From Levilactobacillus namurensis (GTDB taxonomy: Bacteria; Bacillota; Bacilli; Lactobacillales; Lactobacillaceae), in assembly GCF_032197885.1 (NCBI RefSeq), contig NZ_CP134159.1:434001-498000 (forward strand): a stretch of 64,000 nt of DNA, read 5' to 3'. The translations under genes and the position numbers were made by a program. Positions 42,371 to 51,989 of this stretch are shown one piece after another; the first letter of the stretch is position 1, and each line of letters starts with the position of its first letter. The notes under the pieces were generated by a model. That model was given only the letters and a program-made list of their open reading frames with translations. It made no database searches and had not been told where the DNA came from.

Positions 42371-43057
42371 ATGAATAATCAATTCTGGAACGAGTATCAG
42401 ATTTACCAAACGTGTTTTGGAACCCGAAAGGAGCGGGAAAAGATGCCAGCATCAATTCATCCGTTAGCACAACAAGGATTGCGAATCGAGTACGTTTCGG
42501 TGGCCTGGATGGCCTTCGAATGTCTAGTGGGCCTGTATTCCGGGTGGCAAACGGGCTCAATTCTCTTGGTGGCCTTTGGGTTAGATAGTTTCTTGGAGAT
42601 CATCGCGGGGAGTGTGTTGATTTGGAGACTCCGGAAGTCGGTGACCGGCGGAACTGCCGCCGGAATTCAACGGGCGGAGCAACGGTCGTCGCTGATTGTG
42701 GGGAGCGTCTTATTACTCCTGGCCGTTTACGTGACGGGGACCTCGTTAGGTCATTTAGTCACCCATCAAGCCGCGGATGCCAGTTGGTCGGGCCTGGCGA
42801 TTGCCGGTGCCTCTGTGGTGTTGATGCCGTTCTTGACGGTGGGCAAACGCCGAATTGGCCGGGCACTACATTCCGCCGCGTTAATGGAGGATGGCATGTG
42901 TAACCTGACCTGTGCTTATATGGCGGGGACGGTTCTGTTAGGTGCCGGTCTAACGGCTTGGCTGGGTTGGTGGTGGGCCGATTCGGTCGCGGCACTAGTC
43001 TTGGTCTACTTTATCGCCAGTGAGGGGTGGGAAGCCATCCAAAAGGGTCGTGCTTAG
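42371..43057 (+). CDS. Cation diffusion facilitator-like membrane protein
   Basis: 228 residues, five to six membrane helices. FGLDSFLEIIAGSVLIWRLR and HSAALMEDGMCN, followed by WWADSVAALVLVYF, correspond to the helices that carry the metal ligands in CDF transporters; the cytosolic C-terminal domain is absent, as in short members. Two starts each have a strong ribosome site: ATG at 42371 (GGAGGAG) and ATG at 42443 (AAAGGAG); the second matches the family better. It follows the manganese uptake genes, so metal export or balance is plausible. Confidence 0.72.
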   Translation: MNNQFWNEYQIYQTCFGTRKEREKMPASIHPLAQQGLRIEYVSVAWMAFECLVGLYSGWQTGSILLVAFGLDSFLEIIAGSVLIWRLRKSVTGGTAAGIQRAEQRSSLIVGSVLLLLAVYVTGTSLGHLVTHQAADASWSGLAIAGASVVLMPFLTVGKRRIGRALHSAALMEDGMCNLTCAYMAGTVLLGAGLTAWLGWWWADSVAALVLVYFIASEGWEAIQKGRA

Positions 43058-43078
43058 GAGAATTGACCTGAACAGTAC

Positions 43079-43124
43079 CCAAAAAGCCTGCGGAAATGCG
43101 CTGACATTTCCGCAGGCTTTTTCG
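43079..43124. terminator. Bidirectional terminator between the CDF-like gene and guaC
   Basis: Perfect stem AAAAAGCCTGCGGAAAT/ATTTCCGCAGGCTTTTT with loop GCGCTGAC; works on both strands. Confidence 0.9.
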
Positions 43125-43174
43125 TTTAAGTTATTCGGCAGAAGGAGCAAAGAATGAATCTGCAGGTGGGACGC

Positions 43175-44089
43175 TTAGTAATGGTCCCCGTTGGTGATGG
43201 AGTTCTTCACAATCACGTAGTCGACTGTCCGGATGTCCAGCAGGTTGCGCCCACCGGCGTACGAGATGGAGGACTGAAGATCTTGATGGATCTCCTGGAG
43301 CGTGTCCGCAATGTCGCCGCGGTATGGAACCAGCATCTGCTTGCCTTCCACGTTACGGTAGGCACCCTTTTGTTTCTCAGACGCAGAGCCCCAGTATTGC
43401 TTGTAGACCCGACCGTCGATGGTCAGCTTACTACCGGGGGATTGTTCGTGGCCGGCCAGCTTAGAGCCAATCATGACCATGCTGGCACCGAAGCGAATCG
43501 ACTTGGCGATATCGCCGTTGTAGCGAATCCCGCCGTCAGCCACGATGGGTTTCCGGGCCGCCTTGGCGCAGAGCCGCAGGGCCGCGAGTTGCCAACCACC
43601 GGTACCGAAACCGGTCTTGAGCTTGGTGATGCAGGCCTTACCCGGTCCGATGCCGACCTTAGTGGCGTCCGCGCCGGCGTTTTCAAGTTCCCGCACGGCT
43701 TCGGGGGTACCGACGTTCCCGGCAATCACGAAGCTGCCCGGTAAGGTCTCTTTAATCTTCTGAATCATCCGAATTACCGAATTGGCATGGCCGTGGGCGA
43801 TGTCGATGGTGATGTATTCAGGCGTCAGGTCTGCGGCGGCCAGTTCGTCGATGAAGCCGCGTCGTTCGGCTGGCTGGAAACGGTGCATCACGTAGAAGTA
43901 GTCGTTCTGTGCGAGCCAGACGGCCAAGGGTTCGTTGATCACGGTTTCCATGTTCGCGGGAACCACGGGGATCCGGAAGGTCCGACCGCCGAAGTTAATC
44001 GTGGTATCGGCTTCGGAACGGCTTTCTAAGACACATTTGTTAGGAATCAATTGAATGTCTTCATAATCAAAGACTTCGGCTGGATGCAT
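43175..44089 (-). CDS. guaC: GMP reductase
   Basis: 304 residues. NADPH-dependent deamination of GMP to IMP. The IMPDH/GMPR barrel is seen with the catalytic Cys in [15 protein letters not shown] and the substrate loops [13 protein letters not shown] and [14 protein letters not shown]. The start at 44089 follows AAGGAGG; a TTG two codons before is too close to it. It lies 18 bases after purA in one operon, so AMP and GMP interconversion are expressed together. Confidence 0.93.
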   Translation of the reverse strand: MHPAEVFDYEDIQLIPNKCVLESRSEADTTINFGGRTFRIPVVPANMETVINEPLAVWLAQNDYFYVMHRFQPAERRGFIDELAAADLTPEYITIDIAHGHANSVIRMIQKIKETLPGSFVIAGNVGTPEAVRELENAGADATKVGIGPGKACITKLKTGFGTGGWQLAALRLCAKAARKPIVADGGIRYNGDIAKSIRFGASMVMIGSKLAGHEQSPGSKLTIDGRVYKQYWGSASEKQKGAYRNVEGKQMLVPYRGDIADTLQEIHQDLQSSISYAGGRNLLDIRTVDYVIVKNSITNGDHY

Positions 44090-44107
44090 GGGCAAGTCCT
44101 CCTTAGG

Positions 44108-45403
44108 TTAGTCAGCTGGGCTGTCCCAGATGTGATGTAAGATGTTAGTTTGTTCCCGGTCTGGGCCGACGGATAAGGTCGCAACGGGGACGCCGACCAG
44201 TTCTTCCAAGCGCTTCACGTAGTTCCGGGCGTTGGCTGGCAGGTCTTCTAGCGACTGGCAATGGGTGATGTCTTCATCCCAGCCAGGGAGTTCTTCGTAA
44301 ATCGGGTGGCAGTTCTCCAGGTCTTTCAGGCTAGCGGGGTAATGGTAGATGGTCTCACCATTGAGTTCGTAGGCCTTGCAGAGCTTGACGGTCTTCAGAC
44401 CAGTCAGGACGTCCAGGCAGTTTAAGGACAGGTTGGTCAGGCCGGAAACGCGCTTGGCGTGCCGTAAGACCACACTGTCGAACCAACCGATCCGCCGGGG
44501 GCGCTTGGTAACGGTACCGTATTCGTGGCCAGTCTCCCGGATGGTGTCCCCAATCTCGTCATGCAATTCCGTCGGGAAGGGACCGTCGCCGACCCGGGAC
44601 GTGTAGGCCTTGCAGACGCCGACCACGTGGTTGATCTTGGTTGGGCCCACGCCGGCACCGATGGTTACCCCACCGGCAACGGGGTTCGAGGACGTCACGA
44701 ACGGGTAGGTCCCGTGGTCGATGTCCAACATGACGCCTTGGGCCCCTTCGAACAGGACGTTCTTGCCCTGGTCGATGGCGTCGTTGATGACCACTGACGT
44801 GTCGGTCACGTAGGACTTCAAGAGTTGGCCGTATTGGAAGTAGGTGTCGAAGATTTCGTTGAAGTCTAACGGTTGTTCATCGTAGAGTTTGACGAAGAGG
44901 TCGTTTTTTTCTTCCAGGTTTTGTTTTAATTTTGCAGCAAACGTGTCGTGGTCGAGTAAGTCAGCGACCCGGATGCCGACCCGTTCGGCTTTATCCATGT
45001 AAGCGGGGCCGATGCCTTTATTAGTGGTCCCGATTTTATTGGTCTTGGTTTTTTCTTGGCATTTATCCAAGAGAATATGGTAGGGCAGAATCACGTGGGC
45101 CCGGTCAGAGATGCGCAGGTTATCCGTGTTCACACCGTTTTCGTTGAGGTAGTGCAGTTCTTGCACTAACGACTTCGGGTTGAGGACCACACCGTTACCG
45201 ATCACACTGGTCTTGTCGGCGTAGAAGATCCCGGATGGAATCAACCGCAGCTTGAACGTTTGACCATTGAAGACGATGGTGTGGCCGGCGTTGTCACCGC
45301 CTTGGTAGCGGGCGATAACGTCTGCTTTTTCACTGAGAAAGTCCGTGATTTTTCCTTTTCCTTCATCGCCCCATTGACTACCAACTACTACTATTGATGA
45401 CAT
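44108..45403 (-). CDS. purA: Adenylosuccinate synthetase
   Basis: 431 residues, full length. [16 protein letters not shown] is the GTP/IMP active-site signature with the catalytic Asp, and GGDNAGHT carries the catalytic His. It makes adenylosuccinate from IMP, Asp and GTP. GGGGTG lies six bases before the ATG. It is divergent from purB, which encodes the next enzyme, and forms an operon with guaC. Confidence 0.96.
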   Translation of the reverse strand: MSSIVVVGSQWGDEGKGKITDFLSEKADVIARYQGGDNAGHTIVFNGQTFKLRLIPSGIFYADKTSVIGNGVVLNPKSLVQELHYLNENGVNTDNLRISDRAHVILPYHILLDKCQEKTKTNKIGTTNKGIGPAYMDKAERVGIRVADLLDHDTFAAKLKQNLEEKNDLFVKLYDEQPLDFNEIFDTYFQYGQLLKSYVTDTSVVINDAIDQGKNVLFEGAQGVMLDIDHGTYPFVTSSNPVAGGVTIGAGVGPTKINHVVGVCKAYTSRVGDGPFPTELHDEIGDTIRETGHEYGTVTKRPRRIGWFDSVVLRHAKRVSGLTNLSLNCLDVLTGLKTVKLCKAYELNGETIYHYPASLKDLENCHPIYEELPGWDEDITHCQSLEDLPANARNYVKRLEELVGVPVATLSVGPDREQTNILHHIWDSPAD

Positions 45404-45463
45404 AACAACACCCCATCGTTTTATTTTGCCAAGCCGAACGCTCAGCAAGAATTAGTTTATCAA

Positions 45464-45649
45464 GTTCGTAAATAAAAAGCAAGGTAAAAACGAACAATTA
45501 TAAAATTTATTGCGGCTAAAGTTCTAATTAATTGCGGTGAAAACGAATTAATACCCCTAATCATTCTCTATAGAGTGGCGTTCTCCCGATAATCTATGGT
45601 ATAATGCCTGGTGTTGAAAAACCGTAAATTCGAAATAATGTTCGTGTTT
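45464..45649. promoter_or_regulatory. purA-purB divergent control region
   Basis: purB has an extended -10 TGGTATAAT (TATAAT at 45600-45605). AAAACCGTAAATT (45617-45629) and AATGTTCGTGTTT (45637-45649, reverse complement AAACACGAACATT) resemble PurR boxes of Bacillus. GTTCGT (45464-45469) and ACGAAC (45490-45495) form a further inverted pair on the purA side. PurR control of both directions is plausible but the spacing is not classical. Confidence 0.4.
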
Positions 45650-45675
45650 TGAACAAACTTATGGAGGGACTGCCA

Positions 45676-46983
45676 GTGCTATCACGTTATACACGCCCGG
45701 AAATGGGCCACATTTGGTCGTTGCAGAACCAATACGCCGCTTGGCTAGCCGTCGAGATCGCCATTGACGAAGCTTGGGCTAAGCTGGGGGAGATACCAGA
45801 AGAAGATGTGCGCAAGATTAAGGAGAACGCCCGCTTTGACGTGGACCGGATCGCCGAGATCGAAGCCGTGACCCACCATGACGTGGTGGCCTTCACGCGG
45901 GATGTGTCGGAGTCGTTGGGCCCGGAACGCAAGTGGATTCACTTTGGGGTCACCAGTACGGACGTGGTCGACACTGCGCAGGGCTACCGCTTGAAGCAGG
46001 CCAACGCCCAGTTGCGCCAAGGCATCGTCACGCTGACGGCAACGTTGAAGAAGATGGCGTTAACTTATAAGGATACGGTGATGATTGGCCGGACGCATGG
46101 CGTCCAAGCGGAACCGACCACCTTTGGGCTGAAGATTGCCCGCTGGTATTCGGAGATGCAACGCAACTTGGCCCGTTTCGACCGGGCGGCCAAGGGCGTG
46201 GAAGCTGGTAAAATCAGTGGAGCCGTGGGGACGTTTGCCAACGTGCCACCGGAGATCGAAGAATTCGTCTGCGAGCGCTTAGGTATCACGGCCCAGCCAA
46301 TCAGTAGTCAGGTCCTGCCACGGGACCTGCACGCTGATTACATCGCGACTTTGGCGTTGATTGGGACCAGTATCGAAGAGTTTGCCACGGAGATCCGTAG
46401 CTTGCAGCGTTCGGAAATCCACGAAGTTGAAGAACACTTCAATCCGGGCCAGAAGGGTTCCTCGGCCATGCCACATAAACGGAATCCGATTGGTTCGGAA
46501 AACGTGACGGGGTTGGCGCGGGTCCTGCGGGGCAACGTGATTACGGCTTACGAGAACGTGAGTCTCTGGCATGAGCGGGACATCTCCCACTCTTCCGCCG
46601 AACGGATCATTTTACCGGAGAGTACCACGTTGCTGGACTACATGCTGCACCGGTTCAACCGGATTCTGACCAACTTGGACGTCTTCCCGGAGACCATGAA
46701 GGCCAACATGGGACGGACCTACGGCTTGATTTATAGTCAACGGCTCTTGTTGAAGCTGATTGAAGCGGGGATGAGCCGCGAAGCCGCTTATGACCTGGTC
46801 CAACCCTTGACGGCGCAGGCCTGGGACCAACAGGTACAATTCCGGCCGCTGGTGGAGGCCAGCGTGGGGATTACTCAGCGGTTGAGTCCGGCAGAAATCG
46901 CTGATGCGTTTGACTACCACTACCATTTACGCCGAGTCGATGATATTTTTCGGCGTTTGGGCTTGTTACCAGCCGCAAAATAA
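45676..46983 (+). CDS. purB: Adenylosuccinate lyase
   Basis: 435 residues. GSSAMPHKRNP is the fumarase/aspartase superfamily signature with the catalytic Ser loop, and GVTSTDVVDTA and GRTHGVQAEP hold the catalytic His regions. It cleaves SAICAR and adenylosuccinate. The GTG at 45676 follows GGAGGG and gives the usual N-terminus LSRYTRPEMGHIW; an ATG at 45649 lies in a PurR-like box. A terminator follows. Confidence 0.96.
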   Translation: MLSRYTRPEMGHIWSLQNQYAAWLAVEIAIDEAWAKLGEIPEEDVRKIKENARFDVDRIAEIEAVTHHDVVAFTRDVSESLGPERKWIHFGVTSTDVVDTAQGYRLKQANAQLRQGIVTLTATLKKMALTYKDTVMIGRTHGVQAEPTTFGLKIARWYSEMQRNLARFDRAAKGVEAGKISGAVGTFANVPPEIEEFVCERLGITAQPISSQVLPRDLHADYIATLALIGTSIEEFATEIRSLQRSEIHEVEEHFNPGQKGSSAMPHKRNPIGSENVTGLARVLRGNVITAYENVSLWHERDISHSSAERIILPESTTLLDYMLHRFNRILTNLDVFPETMKANMGRTYGLIYSQRLLLKLIEAGMSREAAYDLVQPLTAQAWDQQVQFRPLVEASVGITQRLSPAEIADAFDYHYHLRRVDDIFRRLGLLPAAK

Positions 46984-47006
46984 TTTAAGATAGATGAGTT
47001 GAAAAA

Positions 47007-47043
47007 TCCGCCACTGGACGAGCACCTAGTGGCGGACTTTTTA
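47007..47043 (+). terminator. purB terminator
   Basis: Stem TCCGCCACT/AGTGGCGGA with a 12-base loop, then TTTTT. Confidence 0.88.
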
Positions 47044-47116
47044 CGTTTCCAAGTCATTTTGAGATAGCGTATAATCAGAAGTAACGAATACAAGAGCGAA
47101 GGGAGTCGAAGCACGC

Positions 47117-48598
47117 ATGGAACAGCTTGATCAGGGATTGGACCAGCAACTACGGGAGTTGGTCAAGATGCCGAACCCTCAGGGAAAAATTGCGGATTAT
47201 CGCAACCTGGTGGTGGGCTTGGTCGGCCTGCGTTTTCTCGCGCAGCGCTGGGAACGGGGGCTTGCTCAGCACGTGGTACCAGCAACGTTGGCGCGCCAAT
47301 TAGGGTTCTCATTACCGGTTGACCAGACTTGGGCGGCGTTGGTTGCGCAACCGGAACCCACCCGGTTATCCCAGATGCTGGCCCATTTTGCGACTGAACC
47401 TGAGCCGTTTTTTAAGGGCCTATTTAAGCCAGTCAATCTGCAAAGTAAGTGCTTAGGCAGTACGGCAACGGCACGGCAGGCGGCGTTACGGGCCGTGATT
47501 GCGCAAGTCGATGACTTGACCGTATCGGCGACGGCCTGGGGAACGGTGGCCGACCAGCTGATTACGCGGTTTGCCTGGGTGATGCAGAAACAACGCGAAG
47601 CACCGTTTTACACGCCCCAAACCATTTCGGCGGTCTTGACGGGCGTGATTGGGGCACACACGACAGCTCTTGATAGCGTCTACGATCCGACCATGGGAAC
47701 GGCCTCGCTTCTGTTGGCATTAGGCCAACGGGTGACCGTCGATCACTATGTGGGGCAGGAAGTCGATGAGGCCGTGGCAATGATTGGCCGGCTGAATTTG
47801 TTGTTGCATGGGATCTCGTATCAGCAATGTACGACTTATCTGGGGGATGTCTTAACTGCGGATCAAGCGGGGACCCAACAGTTCTCGGCCATTATTGCCA
47901 ACCCACCTTATTCCGTGCATTGGGCGGCCAATCCGGCAGCCGATGATCCCCGGTTTGCGGCCTACGATAAGTTGCCACCGAAGTCCAAGGCCGACTTGGC
48001 GTTTATTGAACAGATGGTGTATCACTTAGACGATGCCGGAGGGGTCATGGCGGTGGCGCTACCTCACGGGGTGTTGTTCCGACAGGCGGCCGAAGGGGCT
48101 ATCCGGCGGACCATGATTGAACGGGATAACCTGATAGACGCGGTAATCGGCTTGCCAGCCAACCTGTTTCCGGGGACGACTTTGCCCATGATGGTCCTGG
48201 TCCTTAAGAAGCACCGAACGATGCAGGACATTTTCTTCATGGATGCCTCGAAATTAGGTCGTAAGGGGAAAAACCAGACCGTACTAACGGCTGAACAGGT
48301 GGACCGAATCGTGACGACCTATCGTCAGCGCATCGATGTGCCTAATCTTGCGCACGTGGCATCGGCGGCGGAAGTGGCGGCCAACCAGTATAACCTGAAT
48401 ATTCCACGTTACGTGGACACCTATGTGGGGGAACCTCCCGTTGATTTGCAGCGGGTCACGCAAGAACTCCAGGCGACGCAAGCGGACTTGTCGCGTACGC
48501 AACAGGCTTTCAATCAGATGTTGGGCGAGTTAGCGGATAAACTGGGTGACCCGCAGAAGTTGGCGGATTTACAGCAATTACTAAAGAAGAGAGATTAA
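47117..48598 (+). CDS. Solitary type I-like N6-adenine DNA methyltransferase (HsdM-like)
   Basis: 493 residues. The SAM-binding motif I is DPTMGTASLLL (190-200), the catalytic motif IV is NPPY (262-265), and FYTP (164-167) precedes them as in HsdM. The HsdM N-terminal helical domain is present but short, and the C-terminus has a coiled-coil-like stretch (about 450-490). A terminator follows at once, and no hsdS or hsdR gene is seen in the window. It is therefore a solitary enzyme or a housekeeping HsdM-like paralogue common in lactobacilli. Confidence 0.82.
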   Translation: MEQLDQGLDQQLRELVKMPNPQGKIADYRNLVVGLVGLRFLAQRWERGLAQHVVPATLARQLGFSLPVDQTWAALVAQPEPTRLSQMLAHFATEPEPFFKGLFKPVNLQSKCLGSTATARQAALRAVIAQVDDLTVSATAWGTVADQLITRFAWVMQKQREAPFYTPQTISAVLTGVIGAHTTALDSVYDPTMGTASLLLALGQRVTVDHYVGQEVDEAVAMIGRLNLLLHGISYQQCTTYLGDVLTADQAGTQQFSAIIANPPYSVHWAANPAADDPRFAAYDKLPPKSKADLAFIEQMVYHLDDAGGVMAVALPHGVLFRQAAEGAIRRTMIERDNLIDAVIGLPANLFPGTTLPMMVLVLKKHRTMQDIFFMDASKLGRKGKNQTVLTAEQVDRIVTTYRQRIDVPNLAHVASAAEVAANQYNLNIPRYVDTYVGEPPVDLQRVTQELQATQADLSRTQQAFNQMLGELADKLGDPQKLADLQQLLKKRD

Positions 48599-48600
48599 GA

Positions 48601-48634
48601 AAAATTCCTGAGCCGAATCGGTTCAGGAATTTTC
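48601..48634 (+). terminator. Terminator after the methyltransferase gene
   Basis: AAAAATTCCTGAgCC/GGtTCAGGAATTTT, T tail included in the stem. From here to 48810 I see no gene, only AT-rich sequence. Confidence 0.8.
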
Positions 48635-48810
48635 TGTCTTGGTGTATTTATTTTGTCCAAGTGGCTAACTTGATTTTAAAACTCGCCGTCATAATAAAAC
48701 AGAAAACTATATCTTTGTATCTCTGGACAAATCCGTAATCATATTATGCAATATTCTTGACACACCCCTATACTACTCAAATGCCATTTCTTTTATTTGA
48801 TTTCTGATAT

Positions 48811-48841
48811 AAAAAAAGTTCTGTCATTCATACAGAACTTT
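48811..48841 (-). terminator. Terminator of the split toxin gene
   Basis: On the minus strand AAAGTTCTGT/ACAGAACTTT with loop ATGAATG and seven T. It belongs to the toxin gene whose 3' part ends at 48840. Confidence 0.8.
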
Positions 48842-49019
48842 AATGGGTATTCTTAATAAAATCGAACAGATTAATGACGTCGGTATCAGCCATAACCCCA
48901 ATCGGCGGGGTTCTCAACATATACTCAGTGGACAAAGTGTACGTCTCATGAGTATCAACGAATGAAGCCTTGTCTAGCCCCGCTTCTCGCCAAAACTCAA
49001 TGGGATAGTAGAGCTTTTT
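48840..49019 (-). pseudogene. 3' part of a PemK/MazF-type toxin gene split by IS110
   Basis: 59 codons without a start: LYYPIEFWREAGLDKASF, then VDTHETYTLSTEYM and a C-terminal LFDFIKNTH. The pattern fits the C-terminal half of PemK/MazF-like RNA-cleaving toxins. The 5' half is found 3 kb away at 51990-52167 on the same strand, and the two join as ...AVIKK-LYYPIEF... through a run of A. An IS110-family element fills the gap. Confidence 0.7.
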
Positions 49020-50351
49020 CTACGTTTTGTCAATAAAGATGTTGTTAAATCAATGTTTTATGATGAGAAATTTAGGGTCTAGGTTCCGGAACGATGTTCT
49101 TCGTTCCGGAGCCTAGGCCCTATTGCTATTATTTTAGTGATTTATAGCCAGCTAAATAAGCCTTGGAGGTATCAAATTTTTTTCAAGGCTGGTATTATAA
49201 ACTATAATGAATGTTACTTCGATTGAGGGCTCAGCTCATAGGAGTAAGGTTGATTCGTTTTTATCAGGTATAGGATTGTTTTAATAAGACGATCCATTTG
49301 ACGGACGATGAGTTTCTTCTTTGAAGAAGAAGCTTCTCGTCTTTTTTCGTATGCATCGCGAATATGATTGTCGCCCATCTTAGGATTAAGCATAAGAACG
49401 ACCGTCCAATACAAGATTCGGCGTGCATGGGGATTACCGTGTTTGGTGATATGGCGAGCGGATTGATGGTCACCGGAGTCAACTTCCGTTGTGTCCAGGC
49501 CGACATAGCTGTTCAATTGCTGACGGGTATTGAACCGTCGGATATCACCTAATTCACTAATTAGCCGAATGGCGGTACTGCCACCAATACCAGGGATTGT
49601 TTGAAGAAGCGTAAACTCTGACAAGGATTTACCTAAGGCCATCATGCGCACGACCTGCTGGTCCTGCGCTGCTTCTAGGGTGAGAACTTGTTCCGCCAAA
49701 GCTTTCATTTGCCGCGTGTTATCCGAAGTAACGGGTACGGCGTCACCATTCTGAGCGGCCAGTTTCCATAACTTTCGTGCGGCATCGTGAATACGCCTAG
49801 CGTTCATCCCTTTGAAATGTGCTGCTGATATTCGTGCTTCTAACGCGTTAAGGTCGCCAATTTCACGAACGATTTGTGCATGCGGGAAGAGTGTTAGGAT
49901 CTTCCAAGCCAGCTTTGTATCGAAGTTAAAGCCACCCTTGGAGGCCCCAAATGACGCAAATACAAGCTGTAAGACACGATGAGCTCGATTGCGGGCCCGT
50001 TTCTTATCCTCATTGAGTTGGTCGTAATAACGGTTCATATCCGTTAATTCACGATAGATGGGATCCTGTTTGTAAGCTAGAAGATAGGGCTCTAACTGTT
50101 CGGTAAACTCGGTAATCGCCAATCGGCGCGCATCACGTTGATCGTTTTTTCTCATTCGCGTACCAGTGGCGATGCGATTCTTAGCCGCCAGGGGATTTAA
50201 AATATGGTAATTCAAATTTTCTTGTTGAAGGAAATACTCTAAGCGCCGGGAGTAAACACCAGTCGCTTCAAAGACGATTTCCGCTTTTCCGCCGAACTGA
50301 AGCTGGTCCCCTGTCAATAAAATAGACAATTTAAATAGAGACTTTTTTGTC

Positions 50352-51230
50352 CTATGCCACGACTAAATTTTGAATTTGAGTTTGATGCTCATCTTCAAGT
50401 TGCTTTGGTGATTTGAATCCACAGTGACTGTGAATTCTAACTGTGTTGTAAAACGTTTCAATGTACTGAAAAACTAGTCGTTTAGCTTCGGAGTATGAAT
50501 GGATTTTAAACCGATTTATCCATTCACGCTTAATCAAGGCATGAAACGACTCAATGCAGGCATTATCCCAAGGATAAGCTTTCTTTGAATAGCTTAATGT
50601 CATGTTAGCTGTAACTTGATTGTAAGCTTCAGACGTAAACTGACTACCACGATCACTGTGCATGATTAATGGCTTGCTAATATGGCGACTGTGCTTAGTC
50701 TTTTCAATAAGTGGGATGACATTCGATACCTCCAAGGTTTCAGATAAGTCCCAACCAATGATCCGTCGGGAGTACAAGTCCATAATACTGGTTAAATAAA
50801 CGAATCCGTCATGAACTGGAATATAAGTAGTGTCAATGCACCAAACGGCGTTTGGTCGCAATGGATTGAACTGCTCGTCTAAAATATTTATTAGCTGTTT
50901 ATCAAACTTAGAATTGCGAGTGGTAGTCGTCCAAGGGGTTAGGTAAACGGCGTGAATGCCAAGTTCACGCATATACTTACCAACAGTTCGTTCAGCAATC
51001 TTATATCCTTTTGAGCGAAGTTCTTGGGTGATTTTGCCGGCACCGTAAATACAAAGGCTTTTGAGCCAAATTGCTTTAATTTCACCTTGAATAAACTTCT
51101 TCCGAAGCTTTCGCGGTGATTGGTGATTATGACGCTTTTCTCGTTGATAGTAACCACTTCTTGAGATTCCAACATAATCACACATACCATTGATGGAAGG
51201 GTGGGATTCCAAAGCGTGCTGAACGTCCAT
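50352..51230 (-). CDS. IS3-family transposase OrfB (DDE integrase domain)
   Basis: 292 residues, complete. The DDE triad is visible in WCIDTTYIP, MHSDRGSQFTS and NACIESFHALIKRE. An HTH_21-like region (SRSGYYQREKR) is near the N-terminus. The frame is open upstream of the ATG back through a run of seven A inside orfA, which allows an OrfAB fusion by -1 frameshifting, as is usual in this family. Confidence 0.93.
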   Translation of the reverse strand: MDVQHALESHPSINGMCDYVGISRSGYYQREKRHNHQSPRKLRKKFIQGEIKAIWLKSLCIYGAGKITQELRSKGYKIAERTVGKYMRELGIHAVYLTPWTTTTRNSKFDKQLINILDEQFNPLRPNAVWCIDTTYIPVHDGFVYLTSIMDLYSRRIIGWDLSETLEVSNVIPLIEKTKHSRHISKPLIMHSDRGSQFTSEAYNQVTANMTLSYSKKAYPWDNACIESFHALIKREWINRFKIHSYSEAKRLVFQYIETFYNTVRIHSHCGFKSPKQLEDEHQTQIQNLVVA

Positions 51231-51253
51231 TTCTTGGTATACCTTTTCGGTAG

Positions 51254-51556
51254 TTACTTGCTCAGAATCCCGATTGATTTTTTTAACACTTCGATCGCTC
51301 CTTCAGCGTCACGAAGTTGACGCTTTAGTCGTGCAATCTCCTTGTCCTTATCGCTGGCAAAATTACCAGAGCCACGGCCAAACTCCCCAGTCTCAGTAAA
51401 CAGCTTAATCCATTTATGTAATGTACTAGCCCCAATACCTAGATTCTTACTTATTTCATTCATGGTCATGTGATCCTTGTTATCTAAGTAATACTGAACG
51501 GCCTGTTCCTTAAATTCCTTGTCATAACTGTGCTTCGTCATTATTTGATCCTCCAA
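51254..51556 (-). CDS. IS3-family transposase OrfA (helix-turn-helix)
   Basis: 100 residues. A transposase_8-type HTH (MTMNEISKNLGIGASTLHKW) is followed by a leucine-zipper-like end (DKDKEIARLKRQLRDAEGAIE split over about 70-90). The A7 run at 51278-51284 with both frames open is a candidate -1 frameshift site. GGAGG precedes the start. Confidence 0.92.
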   Translation of the reverse strand: MEDQIMTKHSYDKEFKEQAVQYYLDNKDHMTMNEISKNLGIGASTLHKWIKLFTETGEFGRGSGNFASDKDKEIARLKRQLRDAEGAIEVLKKSIGILSK

Positions 51557-51769
51557 TTTACTTCCTTAATTATACTAAATCAGAGTCTCTATTTAACTTG
51601 TACACTTTTTATTCTAGGCCCTAGCACGACGTGTTTCAGTTCATTAAATCCCAGTGCATCTAGAGGGACGGTCAGTTCTTTGGCGACGATTAAATCCGTC
51701 GCCACCGCAACGTTAGCTTTGTTTTTACTGACATCGATTCCAATAATTGTTCGCATAATCATATACCTG

Positions 51770-51935
51770 TCTTTCTGAAGTCTTCACGTCAGTTTTAGTA
51801 ATCTCGTTTTCAAAACACGGCTTCGAGAGCCCAAATACTTTGATCAAATTGACTAAAACCAGTGAAGCGGCCATTTTTTATTACGGTCTCAAGGACCCAA
51901 AGCGCCCACGGCCTGTCTTCACTACCACTATAAAG
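51770..51935 (-). ncRNA. Candidate IS110 bridge RNA region
   Basis: About 165 bases lie between the left end of the IS110 element and its transposase start. IS110-group recombinases use a bridge RNA encoded in this non-coding end. Paired segments are visible, for example CAGTTTTAGTAAT near 51791 against TTGACTAAAACCAGTG near 51850, and the repeated ACTAAAAC/GTTTTAGT. Position and folding fit; the guide loops were not resolved. Confidence 0.4.
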
Positions 51936-51937
51936 TA

Positions 51938-51980
51938 ATAGAGGCATAGGAGCACCCCGTCGGGTAACTTCTATGCCTCT
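51938..51980 (-). repeat. Hairpin at the IS110 end
   Basis: AGAGGCATAG and CTATGCCTCT form a 10-bp perfect inverted repeat about 20 bases apart, next to the element-toxin junction. It may belong to the element end. Confidence 0.5.
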
Positions 51981-51989
51981 AAGCTTAGT

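Larger units (their letters stand above)
50312..51618 (-). mobile_element. IS3-family (IS150-like) element, 1.3 kb, inside IS110
   Basis: The ends share AATAAAA...ACAAxTTAAATAGAGAC as imperfect inverted repeats; the outermost bases do not match well. A 3-bp duplication (CCC at 50309-50311 and 51619-51621) is inferred because removal restores the IS110 reading frame. It holds orfA and orfB. Confidence 0.75.
49214..51756 (-). pseudogene. IS110-family transposase gene, split by an IS3-family element
   Basis: The 5' part (51756 down to 51619) encodes MRTIIGIDVSKNKANVAVA and the rest of the RuvC-like start. The 3' part (50311 down to 49214) continues with DQLQFGGKAEIVFEATGVYS and ends in the C-terminal Ser domain (PGIGGSTAIRLISELGD, YVGLDTTEVDSG). 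Removing the inserted element and one CCC joins ...HVVLG with DQLQF in frame, about 410 residues, normal for the family. The catalytic DEDD and Ser regions are therefore separated and the gene is probably dead. Confidence 0.85.

Noticed and set aside
43154..43744. 196-codon + strand frame opposite guaC
   Set aside because: Fully inside a clear GMP reductase gene; composition is a mirror of its codons.
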